Below, in pieces: positions 11,611 to 22,704 of a DNA stretch of 64,000 nucleotides. Each line of letters opens with the position of its first letter. The stretch's first letter is position 1. A program made the translations under genes and the position numbers. Source of the DNA: Dryas octopetala (taxonomy: Eukaryota > Streptophyta > Magnoliopsida > Rosales > Rosaceae); NCBI GenBank assembly GCA_963921425.1, contig OY992838.1:15128001-15192000 (forward strand). The letters run 5' to 3'. The notes below the pieces were generated by a model, which searched no databases, was not told the origin of the DNA, and saw only the letters and a list, made by a program, of their open reading frames with translations.

Positions 11611-12440
11611 GTATTTTTTTCACTTGTGTATTTTCTTTTCCTTAGATGCATGTCCATATATTCTGTTTTCTTTTCGTACATTCTGTATACTCGTACCAAT
11701 GTAGCTGTTGGCATGGTACATTTTGTGATGTATCAATATGCCACGTTCATTATTTAGAGTTGCTGCTCAATTCATTGAGCAGAAACTCTACCACATACAT
11801 ACACATTGCTCTTTTGCCAGAGAGTCTTGAGTTTGAGTTAATTTTTAGTTTGACACATTGCTCTTTTGGTCCATATGTAACCACTATGGTTTATTGGTGA
11901 TCATGTGCAGTGGGATGCCTTCTTTAAATAGAAGGAGAGTGGTCATGAGATTTCAAATTTGTACGTTGTAGGAGTGATTTCAAATCCATGGATTTGGGCC
12001 TCTAAAATCCACCCTGGATTTGGATTTGATCCCTTCTTTAAATAGAAGCCAAACATAAAATACCTTCATCCAAACGAGCCCTAATGGATTTTAAAAGAAA
12101 TTGGAAATTCATAGATATCTAAGTGTATTTAATTCAGAATTTTAGGTATATTCAATTAATTCAGAATTTTATAGATTTCATAGAAATATAGGTATATTAG
12201 AAAAACTTGATCGATTTTAAATGATTTCCTTAAGTGGTGGATTTTGTTGGATTTTGGTGGATTTTGATGGATTTTGTTAAAAGAGCAAAAGCTATGAGAA
12301 TTCCACCTTTCTCCCTTAAATTTTGATGGATTTTATGAAAATCAATAAGAATATCCATATCTAAAATGCATAAAATCTGCAAAAATTTATAACTCCTTTA
12401 AAATTCATATGCCAATTCAAACGACTAAACAGATGGCTAG
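11611..12440. other. Spacer with GGATTT-rich repeated DNA
   Basis: Holds repeated TGGATTTTGNTGGATTTTG tracts (12235-12280) and two copies of CTTCTTTAAATAGAAG (about 11919 and 12033), suggesting a degenerate small transposon. Where CCCH exons would be expected after 11610, none is recognised. Confidence 0.4.
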
Positions 12441-12448
12441 TATATATG
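12441..12448 (+). promoter_or_regulatory. TATA box of the dioxygenase gene
   Basis: TATATATG about 108 bases before the start codon at 12549. The match and spacing fit a plant core promoter. Confidence 0.45.
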
Positions 12449-12548
12449 CACCACCTTTTCCATAGCTTTTAATCACCTTGGGAGATCTCTCTTCTCCAAC
12501 AATTCTTTCTCCATCTTTTACTTAGCTTGTGAGCAGAAAAAGAACACC

Positions 12549-13336
12549 ATGAGCACTCAAACAGTGACCAAAATTCCGGTGGTAGATTTCTCCAAATCAG
12601 AGGACTTCTGGAAGCCAGGGACAAGTTCATGGCATTCAGCTCGCAGAGAAGTTTGTCATGCACTCGAAGAGTTTGGTTGTTTTACAATCCTGTCCAACAA
12701 AGTCTCTTTGGAGCTTCACAACACTTTGTTTGGTACATTGAGAGAGATGTTTGATTTCCCCACAGAAATCAAAGCCCAACATACTTACCAAGACAAGCCT
12801 TTTGCTGGCTATTTTACTAAGAACCCTTCCTATGAAGCCATGTTCCTTGATAATGTTTCAAACCCTGAAGAACTTCAGAGATTCTCACATATTTTTTGGC
12901 CCAACGGAAACTATCAGTTTCGGTATACTTTTCAAAACATATGTTCTTGGATTGTTCATTTCAATTCTTGTCTAGCTAATTCTTGTTTTTTTTTTTTTTT
13001 TTTTTTTGTGCCTACAGTGACAGTGTTGATATGCATATGAAAGTGGTGGCAGAACTAAATGAAGTTGTGACGAGAATGGTATTCGAGAACTATAGTGTAG
13101 AGAAGTATCATGATGATCACATTCAATCGACTTTTTACGCTCTCAAATTATTAAAATACAAAGAACCCAAGAAAGGTGAAAGTGTGAGTCTAGTTAGTCA
13201 TACAGACAAGAGCTTTTCCACCATTCTCTGTCAAAATCAGGTCAATGGTTTGGAGGTAAATATAAAGGATGATCAATGGATATGTGTTGATCTTCCACCT
13301 TCATCTTTCGTATTCCTAGCAAGTGATGTATTTCAG
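12549..13336 (+). pseudogene. 2-oxoglutarate/Fe(II) dioxygenase, AOP1-like, last exon missing
   Basis: Exon 1 (12549-12922) begins MSTQTVTKIPVVDFS and holds the N-terminal DIOX_N region (HALEEFGCFTI, LFGTLREMFDFP, GYFTKNPSYEAMFLDN). Exon 2 (13018-13336) joins in frame (NYQF|RDSVDMHM) and holds the first two iron ligands as HTD near residues 186-188, in SLVSHTDKSFSTILCQNQV, then GLEVNIKDDQWICVDLPPSS. It ends in a good donor after ASDVFQ. The third exon of the family carries the distal iron His and the RxS 2-oxoglutarate site. I find no such sequence in the next 5 kb, which is filled with small transposons. Without it the protein of about 231 residues cannot be active. It may be a fragment, or a gene whose last exon is separated by a large insertion. 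Confidence 0.75.
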
Positions 13337-13756
13337 GTACGTACGTTTATGCCATAATTTTTCATTTAATATAACTATATGTATATTTGTACTGCATTCA
13401 CCACTAAAATATATATGTATATATCACATGTCTCACATATATACGTAATATAAGTGAGTTGCAACTTTGAAAATCCCACTTAATTATAATTAAGCCCATA
13501 CTCCTCTTTTTATTTAATAGATGAAAAATCAATTTGCTAGTTTTTTTTTTTTTTGAGTTGGAGAGAAAGGGATCAAACTTGGGTGAATTGTGGGTAATTG
13601 TACGGCCCTTTCAACTAGCCTACCCAACAACTGCATTAATTCTCTAGCTTGATGATGAATTCACATGTGAAACCAATTTAATTGATCGGCATCCCTTGTA
13701 GATCAGTTGAGGTGATTATTTATATATAGTGTGAATTACGTATTATTTAACAAGCT

Positions 13757-13889
13757 AGGATAGTGTTATTGGCACTCCAAAAGGTCATCCTAGCCTGCAC
13801 TTTAATATGTACAAATTTTCTCTTATGGTTTTTATTTAAATTGGACTGCATGCTGGATGACCTTTTTGTAGTGCCAATAACACTATCCT
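13757..13889. mobile_element. Small MITE with terminal inverted repeats of about 43 bp
   Basis: Begins AGGATAGTGTTATTGGCACT and ends in its near-perfect inverse (AGTGCCAATAACACTATCCT). The arms cover about two thirds of the 133-bp element. No coding capacity. No clear target duplication was found, so the superfamily is left open. Confidence 0.75.
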
Positions 13890-14226
13890 TTAACACTTAT
13901 CAATTAGCTATTTGTCTAATAATATTTCTGTCTACTTTATAGAAGAGTTTCCAAGTTCTAATCTCTCATTCTCATAAAACACAAATATTTTTAATTACTA
14001 AAAATTTTGAAAGAAATTTTTTGTCCCACCAGTGTTTATCCATCCTTCGATCTTCTTCTATTTTTTTCAACACCAAGCACTCCATGATTGTGATACTTTT
14101 TTTTCTTTCACATTTTTCTACCTGAGTAAGAGGTGATGAAAGCATTGGTATATATACCTCAAAAGGAGGTTGATATTTATATATACGTAACTCAAAAGGA
14201 GGTTGGTGATATTACATTTGGTGATA
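13890..14226. other. AT-rich spacer
   Basis: No gene, and in particular no third exon of the dioxygenase. Contains a short direct repeat CTCAAAAGGAGGTTG (about 14158 and 14191) and the left copy of the target duplication of the next element. Confidence 0.5.
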
Positions 14227-14774
14227 GAGAAAATTACAGATTTAGTCCAGTTATTTTATACCTAGTTCAATTTTGGTCCACAATCTTTTTTAAGTTCTGT
14301 TTTGGTCCACTAATTGTTTGACTTGTTCAATAAAGGTCCAGATTTGTTTTCTCAAATTTGGCCTGCTTTTTACCCTATCAAATCTCACCCAAATTCAGCA
14401 AATATATACTTGTTTTAAAGCTATGCATTTCTTCTTTACAACCATATAAAGATCATTCAAATTGGAGTTCTAAAACTCAAGATAATTGACCCTAAAGTAG
14501 GGTACCCAAAATTGCCAATTTTTCAAATTTCACCAAATCTCAATTCTCTTAGATTATAATACTCCAAATTTGTTTTTATGACTAAGAAATGATGAAATAT
14601 AACTTATACTTCAATTATAATTGAAGAAAACACAACCCAAAAGATTTAAAGTCACAAATCTGGACCTTTATTGAACAAATGAAACAATTAGTGGACCAAA
14701 ACAGAACTTAAAAAAGATCGTGGACCAAAATTGAACTAGGTATAAAATAAGTGGACCAAATCTGTAATTTCCTC
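14227..14774. mobile_element. Mutator-like MITE with long inverted repeats and a 10-bp target duplication
   Basis: The ends are inverted repeats of about 120 bp (GAGAAAATTACAG... and its inverse). They enclose about 300 bp of AT-rich filler. The identical 10-mer TTTGGTGATA lies immediately outside each end (14217-14226 and 14775-14784). Long inverted repeats and a target duplication of 9-11 bp are the marks of Mutator-like elements. No transposase is encoded, so it is non-autonomous. The exact target duplication suggests a fairly recent insertion. Confidence 0.85.
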
Positions 14775-15137
14775 TTTGGTGATATTTCTCTCAAAGTGAA
14801 GGCTTACTTTGTTTAATTTTTTTGTATTTGAGTGTTTATATGTTGATATTCATAATTGGTAACAATTTTTTTTTTTTTAATTGAATGTATGAATCATGAA
14901 ATTTCATCAATTAAAACATTCAAAATTAGAAGTAATAAATGCCTCAAATCATGGATCTTTAAATATTGCTCAAATTGGAGCAATGACATCTTTTGTAAAT
15001 ATCTACATATTTATGCCTAAGCCATTATCTGACGTGGAAAAAAAAATTCACACACATTTATTTACCTATTGGGCCTACTATAAAATAGGGTATTCAAAAT
15101 GGTCTTATATATATCTAAAAAACCCTATATGTATATA

Positions 15138-15547
15138 TACAAGAATGCTCTAAAACTAACTAGTTAGTAAGTTAATACAAAACTAACCACCCTGTTGGGC
15201 CCACTGCACAATTTAATTTCAAAATCCGAACCGTTTATTTTTTAGACCCTACTTCAAAGATCATTCCTGTAAAAAAATCTTCAAAATCGGAAGTTATTTA
15301 GCCATTTGATTATAATAACAAGTATTTCTATGCTTTATTGAAAATATTGATCGTCTATTTATTTGATCTCAATTAGATGACTACATGATTTTCGATTTAG
15401 TTGATTTTTTGCAATGATGATCTTTGAAGTAGGGCCTAAATAATTAATGGTTCGGATTATGAGATTAGTGATGTGGTGGACCCAAAAGTATGATTAGCTT
15501 CGTATTAACTTGCTAATTAACTAGTTAGCTTTAGAGCACTCCTCTGT
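15138..15547. mobile_element. Palindromic MITE (copy 1 of a related group)
   Basis: Almost the whole 410 bp folds on itself. The outer arm AATGCTCTAAAACTAACTAG pairs with CTAGTTAGCTTTAGAGCACT, and the inner arm with GGGCCCAC and AGACCCTACTTCAAAGATCA pairs with its inverse. It is bounded by TATATATA tracts. It shares inner arm motifs with the elements at 15585-15940 and 57762-58170. Confidence 0.7.
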
Positions 15548-15584
15548 ATATATATATATATATATATATATCATTGGGGGCGTA

Positions 15585-15940
15585 TCTGTGACATTCTATT
15601 TTTGACACAAATTTTCAATAAGGCACACTCCATATATGATTTCAACGATCCAAACTGTCTATTTTTTAGGTCTACATTAAAGGATCATTCTTACAAAAAA
15701 TTAGGTAAATCATAAATCATTTACCTACAAAGATTAAGTGATCAACAAAATAAACACTTGAAATGTTGACCATTTAATCTTATATGGTAAATGGTTTCTG
15801 ATTTACCTAATTTTTTGCCAGGATGATCCCTTAATGAAGACCTAAAAAATAGACGGTTCAGATCGTTGAAATCCTTTATGGAGTGGGCCCCATTGAAAAT
15901 TTGTGTCAAAACTTGTTTCAAAAATATGATGTCATGGATC
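15585..15940. mobile_element. Palindromic MITE (copy 2)
   Basis: Inverted arms start at TTTTGACACAAATTTTCAAT (15599) and end in the exact inverse (to 15911). They extend imperfectly outward through TGACAT/ATGTCA. The inner arm has GGATCATTCTTACAAAAAAT and AAATCATTTACC, close to the other palindromic elements in this window. No coding capacity. Confidence 0.7.
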
Positions 15941-18488
15941 CTTCTCCTATTTCATTAATTAATTAGTTTTTTGTTTTTTATTTATTTATTTGTAGTTCTA
16001 TTGTCATTAATTCCAAGTTTTATTTGATTTTTCATACTATTGTTTTAAAAACTATAGTTATATATATAAAGCTATGACTGTCTAACAGTCATAACTTTTT
16101 TATCCAATTTGTTGTTTTTTTTAATATTTGCAAGGTTTAAACTTTAATGTTTAGTCTCTGAGTTATAGGACTTCATCCCTCAAGCCTAAATCAAAAGCAT
16201 TAAACTCTTATAAATTTAAAATTTTTATGAATTTGAAACAGTCACAACTGTACAACAAACGGATTTGTGACCTAATCCAAAATGTCTTGCTCTAGGTTAG
16301 TACCTAAACTAAAAAAAATTAGTGTATTACTGCTTTACTGAAAAACTATTGATATATATTTGATATTTAATCCTAATTTTCTATTTTATTTTTCATACTG
16401 GGTTTGGAGCGATGATAGAATACGGTCTTGTATACAAAGATCGAGTCTTTGTGAAGGAAAATAAGGTTAGATACTCATTCGGGCTTCCTCACTCAAAAAA
16501 GGGGTAGCATACATACCGAAGGAGCTTGTGGACAAGGACAATCATATCCCTTAAGATATAAGTCACTTGATCAGCCAGAATATATTAAAGCACAACTCAT
16601 TGGCATTTCTGGACCATCCCTTACCGTCAAGGCATATTGTGGCATTTGATTTTTTTTTTTTTTATCAAATCAATAAAGAAGTAGGATTTTTATATTGATT
16701 TCATAATAAAACATACATTGCTGGAATATAATATATTTTCTTTGTTTTTTTCCCCAATGAATAAAAACGTCATATATTGTGTTGATGTCATATATATTGT
16801 ATTTGGTTTCTTATTATACTTCCCAATTGTAGTTGCAGGGACTTTTATACATTGCAAATTTCATTTAAATTAATAAAACATTTCAAAATTATATAATGGT
16901 CAATGTAAAAAAAAAAATTCCATAAAGGTCAACAAGTTTTGAAATTATATCACACTTTAGTCACTAATTTGTCATAAAGCTCAATCCACTTGATCATGTC
17001 ATGTATTTTGGTGCATTGAAAAATATCAATTTGTCTATTCCTTTTTTTCATTATTTATAATTTGGGGTACATAAATGAGATATAGGGTAAATAATTAAGA
17101 TTTAGAGTATATAAATCGGGTTTAGAATTAGGGCTGGTTTAGAATTAGGGCTTATGCCTTAGGGTTTAGGTCGGGCTTATGCCTTAGGGTTTTGGTCTCG
17201 AGTTTTGGGCAGAGGGTTTAGAGTCTAAAATTCGGGAGCTAAACTCTAAGCCATTTTGCTGCGTAGCAGTTAAACACGAACCTAATAAAAATCTAAATAT
17301 TAATAGTAATATATGTTTATTAATCTATTGTAATTTATATTTTTCCATTTTGGTCAATAATGACTAAAATATACTTATGAAAAAGTGCATTGATTAATAT
17401 GTAATTGTGAAAAAGTTTATTGATTTATTTGTAATCGGCCCTTTTATATATTGGTTGTATTCCTTAAAGATATGGGCAACCACAATTTGTTTGAAGAAAA
17501 ACTGCAAAGACAAAGTGGAAACTAATTCTCATTTCTCCAAGAATAAGCCCACTTTGAGAGTTGATCACTCTCTGATGTAGAACAAATGGCAGAACGGTTC
17601 ATGCAACAACTCGACTGCCAGAAAGCCAAGAAAAGGAACAAGCTTCAGCCCGGCCCAGTGTCAGAAATGAGTCTATGATATACCGATTCAAAGGGAACGA
17701 CGAGACAAATCCAAATAAGCAATAAGCAATAATCCAAATGGGTCCACAGGCGATGATTGAGGGCCTATTTTGGCTAAATTCTTTCGTTTAGGACTTCAAA
17801 TAAGTAATTTAGTATTTTTGAATAAGTTTCCTAAATTGCACTTTATTTCCATTTTTATTTTCGTTTTGAAGTTCGAACGTATAGGGTTGTGAAAGTATTT
17901 AAACAACCTTTTTTGCTGTTTGTATTATTATTATTATTATTTTAATCAGAAAACCTTGAGATTTCTAGCATTTTTCTGGTGGACTCCAAATTCTTTCTTA
18001 GGGTTAACACTGTTTTTCCTATTCTCTTTTACTTGCGTGCTACGCTGCATCACTCTCCTTTTATATATAGTGACAATTCAATAAGGATCTTACACATAAA
18101 GTCAATAAAGAATCTAGAAGATAAATTAATTGTTATGGGAAATACATGAACTACCTAAATAGACGTCCTAAAGATAACACAAACCGTCTGAAGAAAATGT
18201 TGATGATGCTGGAAAAATTGTGCTTGTTTTTCTTCCTCTTATCCAATTTTGCCCCGAGTCCTCAACTAAAATGTTGCTCCTCTAATCCTAATTGAAGTCC
18301 TAAAATCCTTCTTTTTGGCTCAGTTAAATCTGAGCCACACACAAATAACCAAACGAACGGCCATTAAAAGATTCCCGTATCTCACATAAAAGAAAAGGCA
18401 CAGGTATTATATGGGAATCTATATATACGGATTAAGTGGCTCACATTATGATAAACTTTTCAAAAGTGGCCGTTGGGGATGATTATAA
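15941..18488. other. AT-rich intergenic DNA, no gene recognised
   Basis: Long AT-rich tracts. 17090-17200 has degenerate TTAGGGTTT-like strings. 16390-16640 and 17450-17760 are less AT-rich than their surroundings but carry no convincing reading frame. No transposon ends recognised apart from the TAA target site at 18486. Confidence 0.5.
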
Positions 18489-19177
18489 GGCCCCGTTTGG
18501 GATTGCGGTAGAAGACTCAAAAGCTGTTGTGGATGACAATTCTCAATCACCTACAGCAGTTTTGGTGTTTGGTAAAAAAATTAAAAACTGTTTTTTCTCA
18601 CAATTCTCAACTCCCCACAACAAAAACAGAAAGCAGATTTTTAGGTGCTTTTGAAAGCTGCAGTGAATCACAGCAACAATGAATATTTTATTTTACCCAT
18701 AATATCCTCATTGATTTCTATATTTTTAATTTGTTTATTTTAAATTAAAAAATATGTTCATTGTTAGTTATATTTTATATTGTGATAATTAATTATGATA
18801 TTTTATTTGCACGATTAAAATTATAATATACCTAAAAAAATAATAGACATAGTTATTTAATAATGTTGTTCTTAGAAAAATTAATGCTAATAAAAATTTG
18901 TAGCCAAAAATTTAAAAAACAAGTAAAACACATTTTATTTTTACCAAACAAATAAGTGAAAGACACTTTTAGCATCATGTCTATTTTAGTAATTATACAC
19001 AGTCACAGCACTTTTACATTAACATTTACCAAACACTTTGATACTGTTTTTTGCACTCACAGCACTTTTGAAAACATATTTTACCAGACACTCAGCTGCT
19101 TTACTTTACAGCTGACTTTACTTCACAGCTGTTTTACCTCACAACTGTTTTTTCACACAGCAATACCAAACTGGCCC
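18489..19177. mobile_element. PIF/Harbinger (Tourist-like) element, copy 1
   Basis: The ends GGCCCCGTTTGGGATTG and (inverted) GGGCCAGTTTGGTATTG are terminal inverted repeats. TAA flanks both sides (18486-18488 and 19178-19180), the TWA target duplication of Harbinger elements. At 689 bp with no transposase frame it is non-autonomous. A close copy lies at 37930-38617. Confidence 0.85.
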
Positions 19178-19273
19178 TAAATCAAAATGAGGAATTGACA
19201 TCAAATTTCTGAGTGATCATTTGGAATATTGGAAACCACTGACTTTTTACTAATTATTTCTTTGGATTTGCAG

Positions 19274-19440
19274 ATGCTAGTTATTTGATAAAAGGGTATT
19301 TGGATACTGTAATAGATTGGATACCAGGCATAAAGGGTATCCGATTGAGATACCTCCCTAGCTTCATGAGAACAACAGACCTAGATGACCCAATTATGGA
19401 TTTATTTTGTTTTGGGAAGACTAGTGAGTGTTTGAGTTGA
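19274..19440 (+). pseudogene. UGT85A-type glycosyltransferase exon relic
   Basis: After a good acceptor (GGATTTGCAG) the frame reads ASYLIKGYLDTVIDWIPGIK then GIRLRYLPSFMRTTDLDDPI and stops soon after. This is the start of the second exon of UGT85A-like UDP-glycosyltransferases (family pattern GYLDTVVDWIPGMKGIRLRD). About 50 residues remain. The PSPG sugar-donor box and exon 1 are absent. The Harbinger element ends only about 100 bp upstream. Confidence 0.75.
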
Positions 19441-21188
19441 TATCAAAGGGATAAGAATAATGAGGTGGGAAAAATGTTTTTATATTTTGTTAAATTTTAA
19501 TGATGGGTATAAAATTAAGGTAGGTGGCCTGCAAAATAGGACAAAAGGGTAGAAATATAAGTACTCATTTTTAATTGGCCCTCTTGTAGGCGAGTGCTTG
19601 AACATTGGCTTGGAGTGTTTAATAGAGCAAATTAATGTCAAGAGGCATTATGATGCTTCCTCAATTTAGTGGACCCTGTCTTGAGGGCAGTTTATTCCGG
19701 GGTACTAGTGCTTGCTTGCTTTGTTTCATGCAAGTTGGAGGTTCTCAAGTTTAAGACGCTTCATAATATTCGTCTGCACATGAAAACTTCATGATTAAAC
19801 AAGCTAGAGATTGCCTTTACCCATGGAATGCAACCATCTATTTAATAAAAAACGAAATATTTACACTCAAAAGTAAAAGGAAACCATGCATGCCCATTTT
19901 ACTACACTGCTAAAAACCCAATTTTTCTTTATGAAAATTGTAGTTCTTTTTTTCTTACCAAACAAAATAACAAACAAAAACCTCTAAGAAAAAAACTTAC
20001 ATATCACCCCATGTGAAATAACATGGTATCCTCACCCTCTCTCATTGGCTCTCTCTCTACTCTCACTCTCTTTCTCTCTCTTTCTCTCATCTCTTGTCTC
20101 TATCTCTCTCTTCAAGAGATGCGTCACTACAACATTGGAATAGGTAAGTTTTTTCCGAACTTCTAATGAGGCCACAACTAAGTAAATGGGTCTCAAATGT
20201 GGACAGCCGAAGGACAAAAAATGTTGAAGCCTGACCAATTAATAATTATCGATATTAACGAACTGATTGATTTGGAGGTGCATTTGCTATAAGCCTATAA
20301 GCATGGAGTCAAATAACTTGAGCAAAGGAACAATTAATCAAGATATGGTCTAGCATCTCAGGTGCTTGTTGGAAAAGGTACATAAGGGATTGATAGTTGG
20401 TATGGAATGACGCCCTAGTCTTTTTAACAACCATATATACAACATATCAAAAATATGGGACTTTCAAATAAAAAACATCAATAATACTAAAGGCACCAAT
20501 TTTTTCTCAAATTTGTAGTTACCAATATGATACATGATAACGTAATTTCTTATTTATTATAAATAAATGAGGTACAAAATGGACTCAAATATAGAAAAAT
20601 AAAATATTAACATTACTTGAGGTAACAATTGATGCCTCGATCTATTAATAATTGATTGGGCAGATTCTGTAAAATTTGACAGTTATGAACATTCCATTGA
20701 TATTATCTATAGGTTAATGTTTGCATCATATACCACGTATGTGTTTGTGGTATATGTCTGTGCGAGTAAGCATGTACCTGCTCATCTTCTTCTCCAAAGA
20801 GATTGTTGTTTTGGTGTCTTTATTTATAAATCCCAATCCTCCGATTTGAAAAAAGCATGTATTTGAGTACATGTATATTTTGTGTAATGTTTATGAAGTA
20901 CAAGGACTTTTAGAAGAAAAAAAAAAAAGAGTCTACCGTACTTAAAACTAGGAAAAAAACCCTAGTAACTTTTAGCTGTGAAAAGAAAAAATCATGTCAT
21001 AGTAATTTGGATGAATCTTTGTAGTCGGGCTCTTTCATACCTAAAATCTCAGCCTTGGATAGCTACGAGTGCAAAACCATACTCTTTAACTCATAAAAAG
21101 TAAGAAAATATGCAAACGTAATAGATAAAAGGTTGTTGAGGTTGGGTTTTCATGTTCTGACCGTTTCTTTCCTCATATTGCGTGTGTG

Positions 21189-21220
<32 letters not shown>

Positions 21221-21284
21221 CTCTGGAATTGTTTGATTGAACATCAGAAAAATAATTTCCTAACTTCCTCATTGCCTGCTAAGA
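19441..21284. other. Spacer upstream of the KCS gene
   Basis: AT-rich, with a CT-rich tract at 20035-20115 and a (GA)n run at about 21190-21220. No further UGT exon and no other gene is recognised. The last part is the likely promoter region of the KCS gene. Confidence 0.5.
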
Positions 21285-21293
21285 TATATATAA
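21285..21293 (+). promoter_or_regulatory. TATA box of the KCS gene
   Basis: TATATATAA 50-58 bases before the start codon at 21343, with a (GA)n stretch about 70 bases further upstream. GA/CT runs are common in plant core promoters and leaders. Confidence 0.55.
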
Positions 21294-21342
21294 GCAAAAA
21301 TATCAGAACAAGCTCCTAGTTAACCCCGTCCAACAAGTTGAT

Positions 21343-22704
21343 ATGGAGACTACATTGGTTAGAAGATCCTTTTCATCTATCATTTCAGAATTTCCAATCT
21401 CCCTCACCCATTTCTTAGCTGCAACTGTTTTGATCATTGCAGTTCTCTATTTGCTTTTCAGATCCAAGAGTACATACCTTATCGATTTCACCTGCTATCT
21501 GCCTCCTGATACCTTGCGGGTTTCAAAATCGAGCTTCATTGAACACCTCGAAAGATCTGGATTTTATGACACAGAATGTGTCAGTTTCCAAGCAAAGGTA
21601 TTGGAAAGATCAGGCATTGGAGAAGAGACTTGCATGCCTATTTCACTACATGAGCTGCCGCCTTGTCTTTCTTCAGTCGGTGCTAGAAAAGAAATTGAAA
21701 TTGTTCTCTTCACTGTTGTCAAAGACCTGCTTTCCAAGCACAAAATAAATCCTAAAAGCATCGACATTCTTGTGTCAAATTGTAGCCTTTTCTGCCCTAC
21801 ACCTTCCATTACATCTACAGTCATAAACAAGTTTGGATTCCGAAGCAACATAAAGAGCATCAACCTCAGTGGAATGGGTTGCGGTGCTGGAATCTTATCA
21901 ATAAGTTTGGCTAAAGATCTTCTAAAAGTTCACAAGAATTCCTTGGCTTTAGTTCTCAGCATGGAAGCTGTAACTCCCAGTGGGTACAAGGGTACAAAAA
22001 AATCCATGCTTCTTCCCAACATTTTGTTTCGGATGGGGGGAGCTGCTATTCTACTATCCAATAGGAAGCAAGACAAGCGAAGAGCTAAGTATAAGCTCCA
22101 GCATCTTGTCCGAACACACATTGGTTCGGATGATCAAGCATACCAATCTGTTTTCCAGAAACCCGACGAAGCTGGGATTGTTGGGGTCTCACTATCACGG
22201 GATCTTGTACATGTAGCAGCAAAAGCCCTTAAAATTAACATCTCAAAGTTAGGCCCACTTGTGCTACCATATTCGGAGCAGCTCCGATTTGGATGGTCAG
22301 TGATTCGCAGGAAACTTTGGACTTTACCAAGCCAGGAGGGAATCTATGTACCAAATTTCAACAAGGCTCTTCAGCATTTCTGTATACATGCTGGTGGAAG
22401 AGCAGTGATTGATGGCATAGAAGAGAGTCTCGGACTGAACAAGGAAGATGGGGAAGCGTCCAGGATGACATTATATAGATTTGGAAATACTTCATCTTCT
22501 TCAGTTTGGTATGAGCTCTGCTATTTGGAGGCAAAAGGAAAGATGAAGAAAGGAAACCATGTGTGGCAAATTGCCTTTGGAAGTGGCTTCAAGTGTAACA
22601 GTGCAATTTGGAAATGCATTTCGGATATTGAGCCAACAGAAAGAAATGCATGGTCAGACAGAATCCATTTGTACCCTATTGAAGAGATCACAAATGTAAC
22701 CTAA
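21343..22704 (+). CDS. 3-ketoacyl-CoA synthase (fatty acid elongase condensing enzyme)
   Basis: Single exon, 453 residues. It condenses malonyl-CoA with a long-chain acyl-CoA, the first and chain-length-setting step of very-long-chain fatty acid elongation in the ER membrane, feeding waxes, suberin and sphingolipids. The catalytic triad is present: Cys180 in SGMGCGAG, His349 in FCIHAGGR, Asn382 in RFGNTSSSS. One hydrophobic segment (about 20-39) anchors it. Most family members are about 490-510 residues with two N-terminal helices, so this is a short form, as in a few Arabidopsis KCS proteins; I cannot assign the exact member. The Ser usually after the active Cys (GCSAG) is Gly here. The frame is intact and the TATA box well placed, so it is probably functional. 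Confidence 0.92.
   Translation: METTLVRRSFSSIISEFPISLTHFLAATVLIIAVLYLLFRSKSTYLIDFTCYLPPDTLRVSKSSFIEHLERSGFYDTECVSFQAKVLERSGIGEETCMPISLHELPPCLSSVGARKEIEIVLFTVVKDLLSKHKINPKSIDILVSNCSLFCPTPSITSTVINKFGFRSNIKSINLSGMGCGAGILSISLAKDLLKVHKNSLALVLSMEAVTPSGYKGTKKSMLLPNILFRMGGAAILLSNRKQDKRRAKYKLQHLVRTHIGSDDQAYQSVFQKPDEAGIVGVSLSRDLVHVAAKALKINISKLGPLVLPYSEQLRFGWSVIRRKLWTLPSQEGIYVPNFNKALQHFCIHAGGRAVIDGIEESLGLNKEDGEASRMTLYRFGNTSSSSVWYELCYLEAKGKMKKGNHVWQIAFGSGFKCNSAIWKCISDIEPTERNAWSDRIHLYPIEEITNVT

Noticed and set aside
13545..13645. Possible tRNA-derived SINE on the minus strand
   Set aside because: A-box-like TAGGCTAGTTG and B-box-like GTTTGATCC are present, but no tail or target duplication was found and boundaries cannot be set.
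17090..17200. Interstitial telomere repeat
   Set aside because: TTAGGGTTT strings are few and degenerate, mixed with GGGCTTATGCC repeats; not a telomere array.
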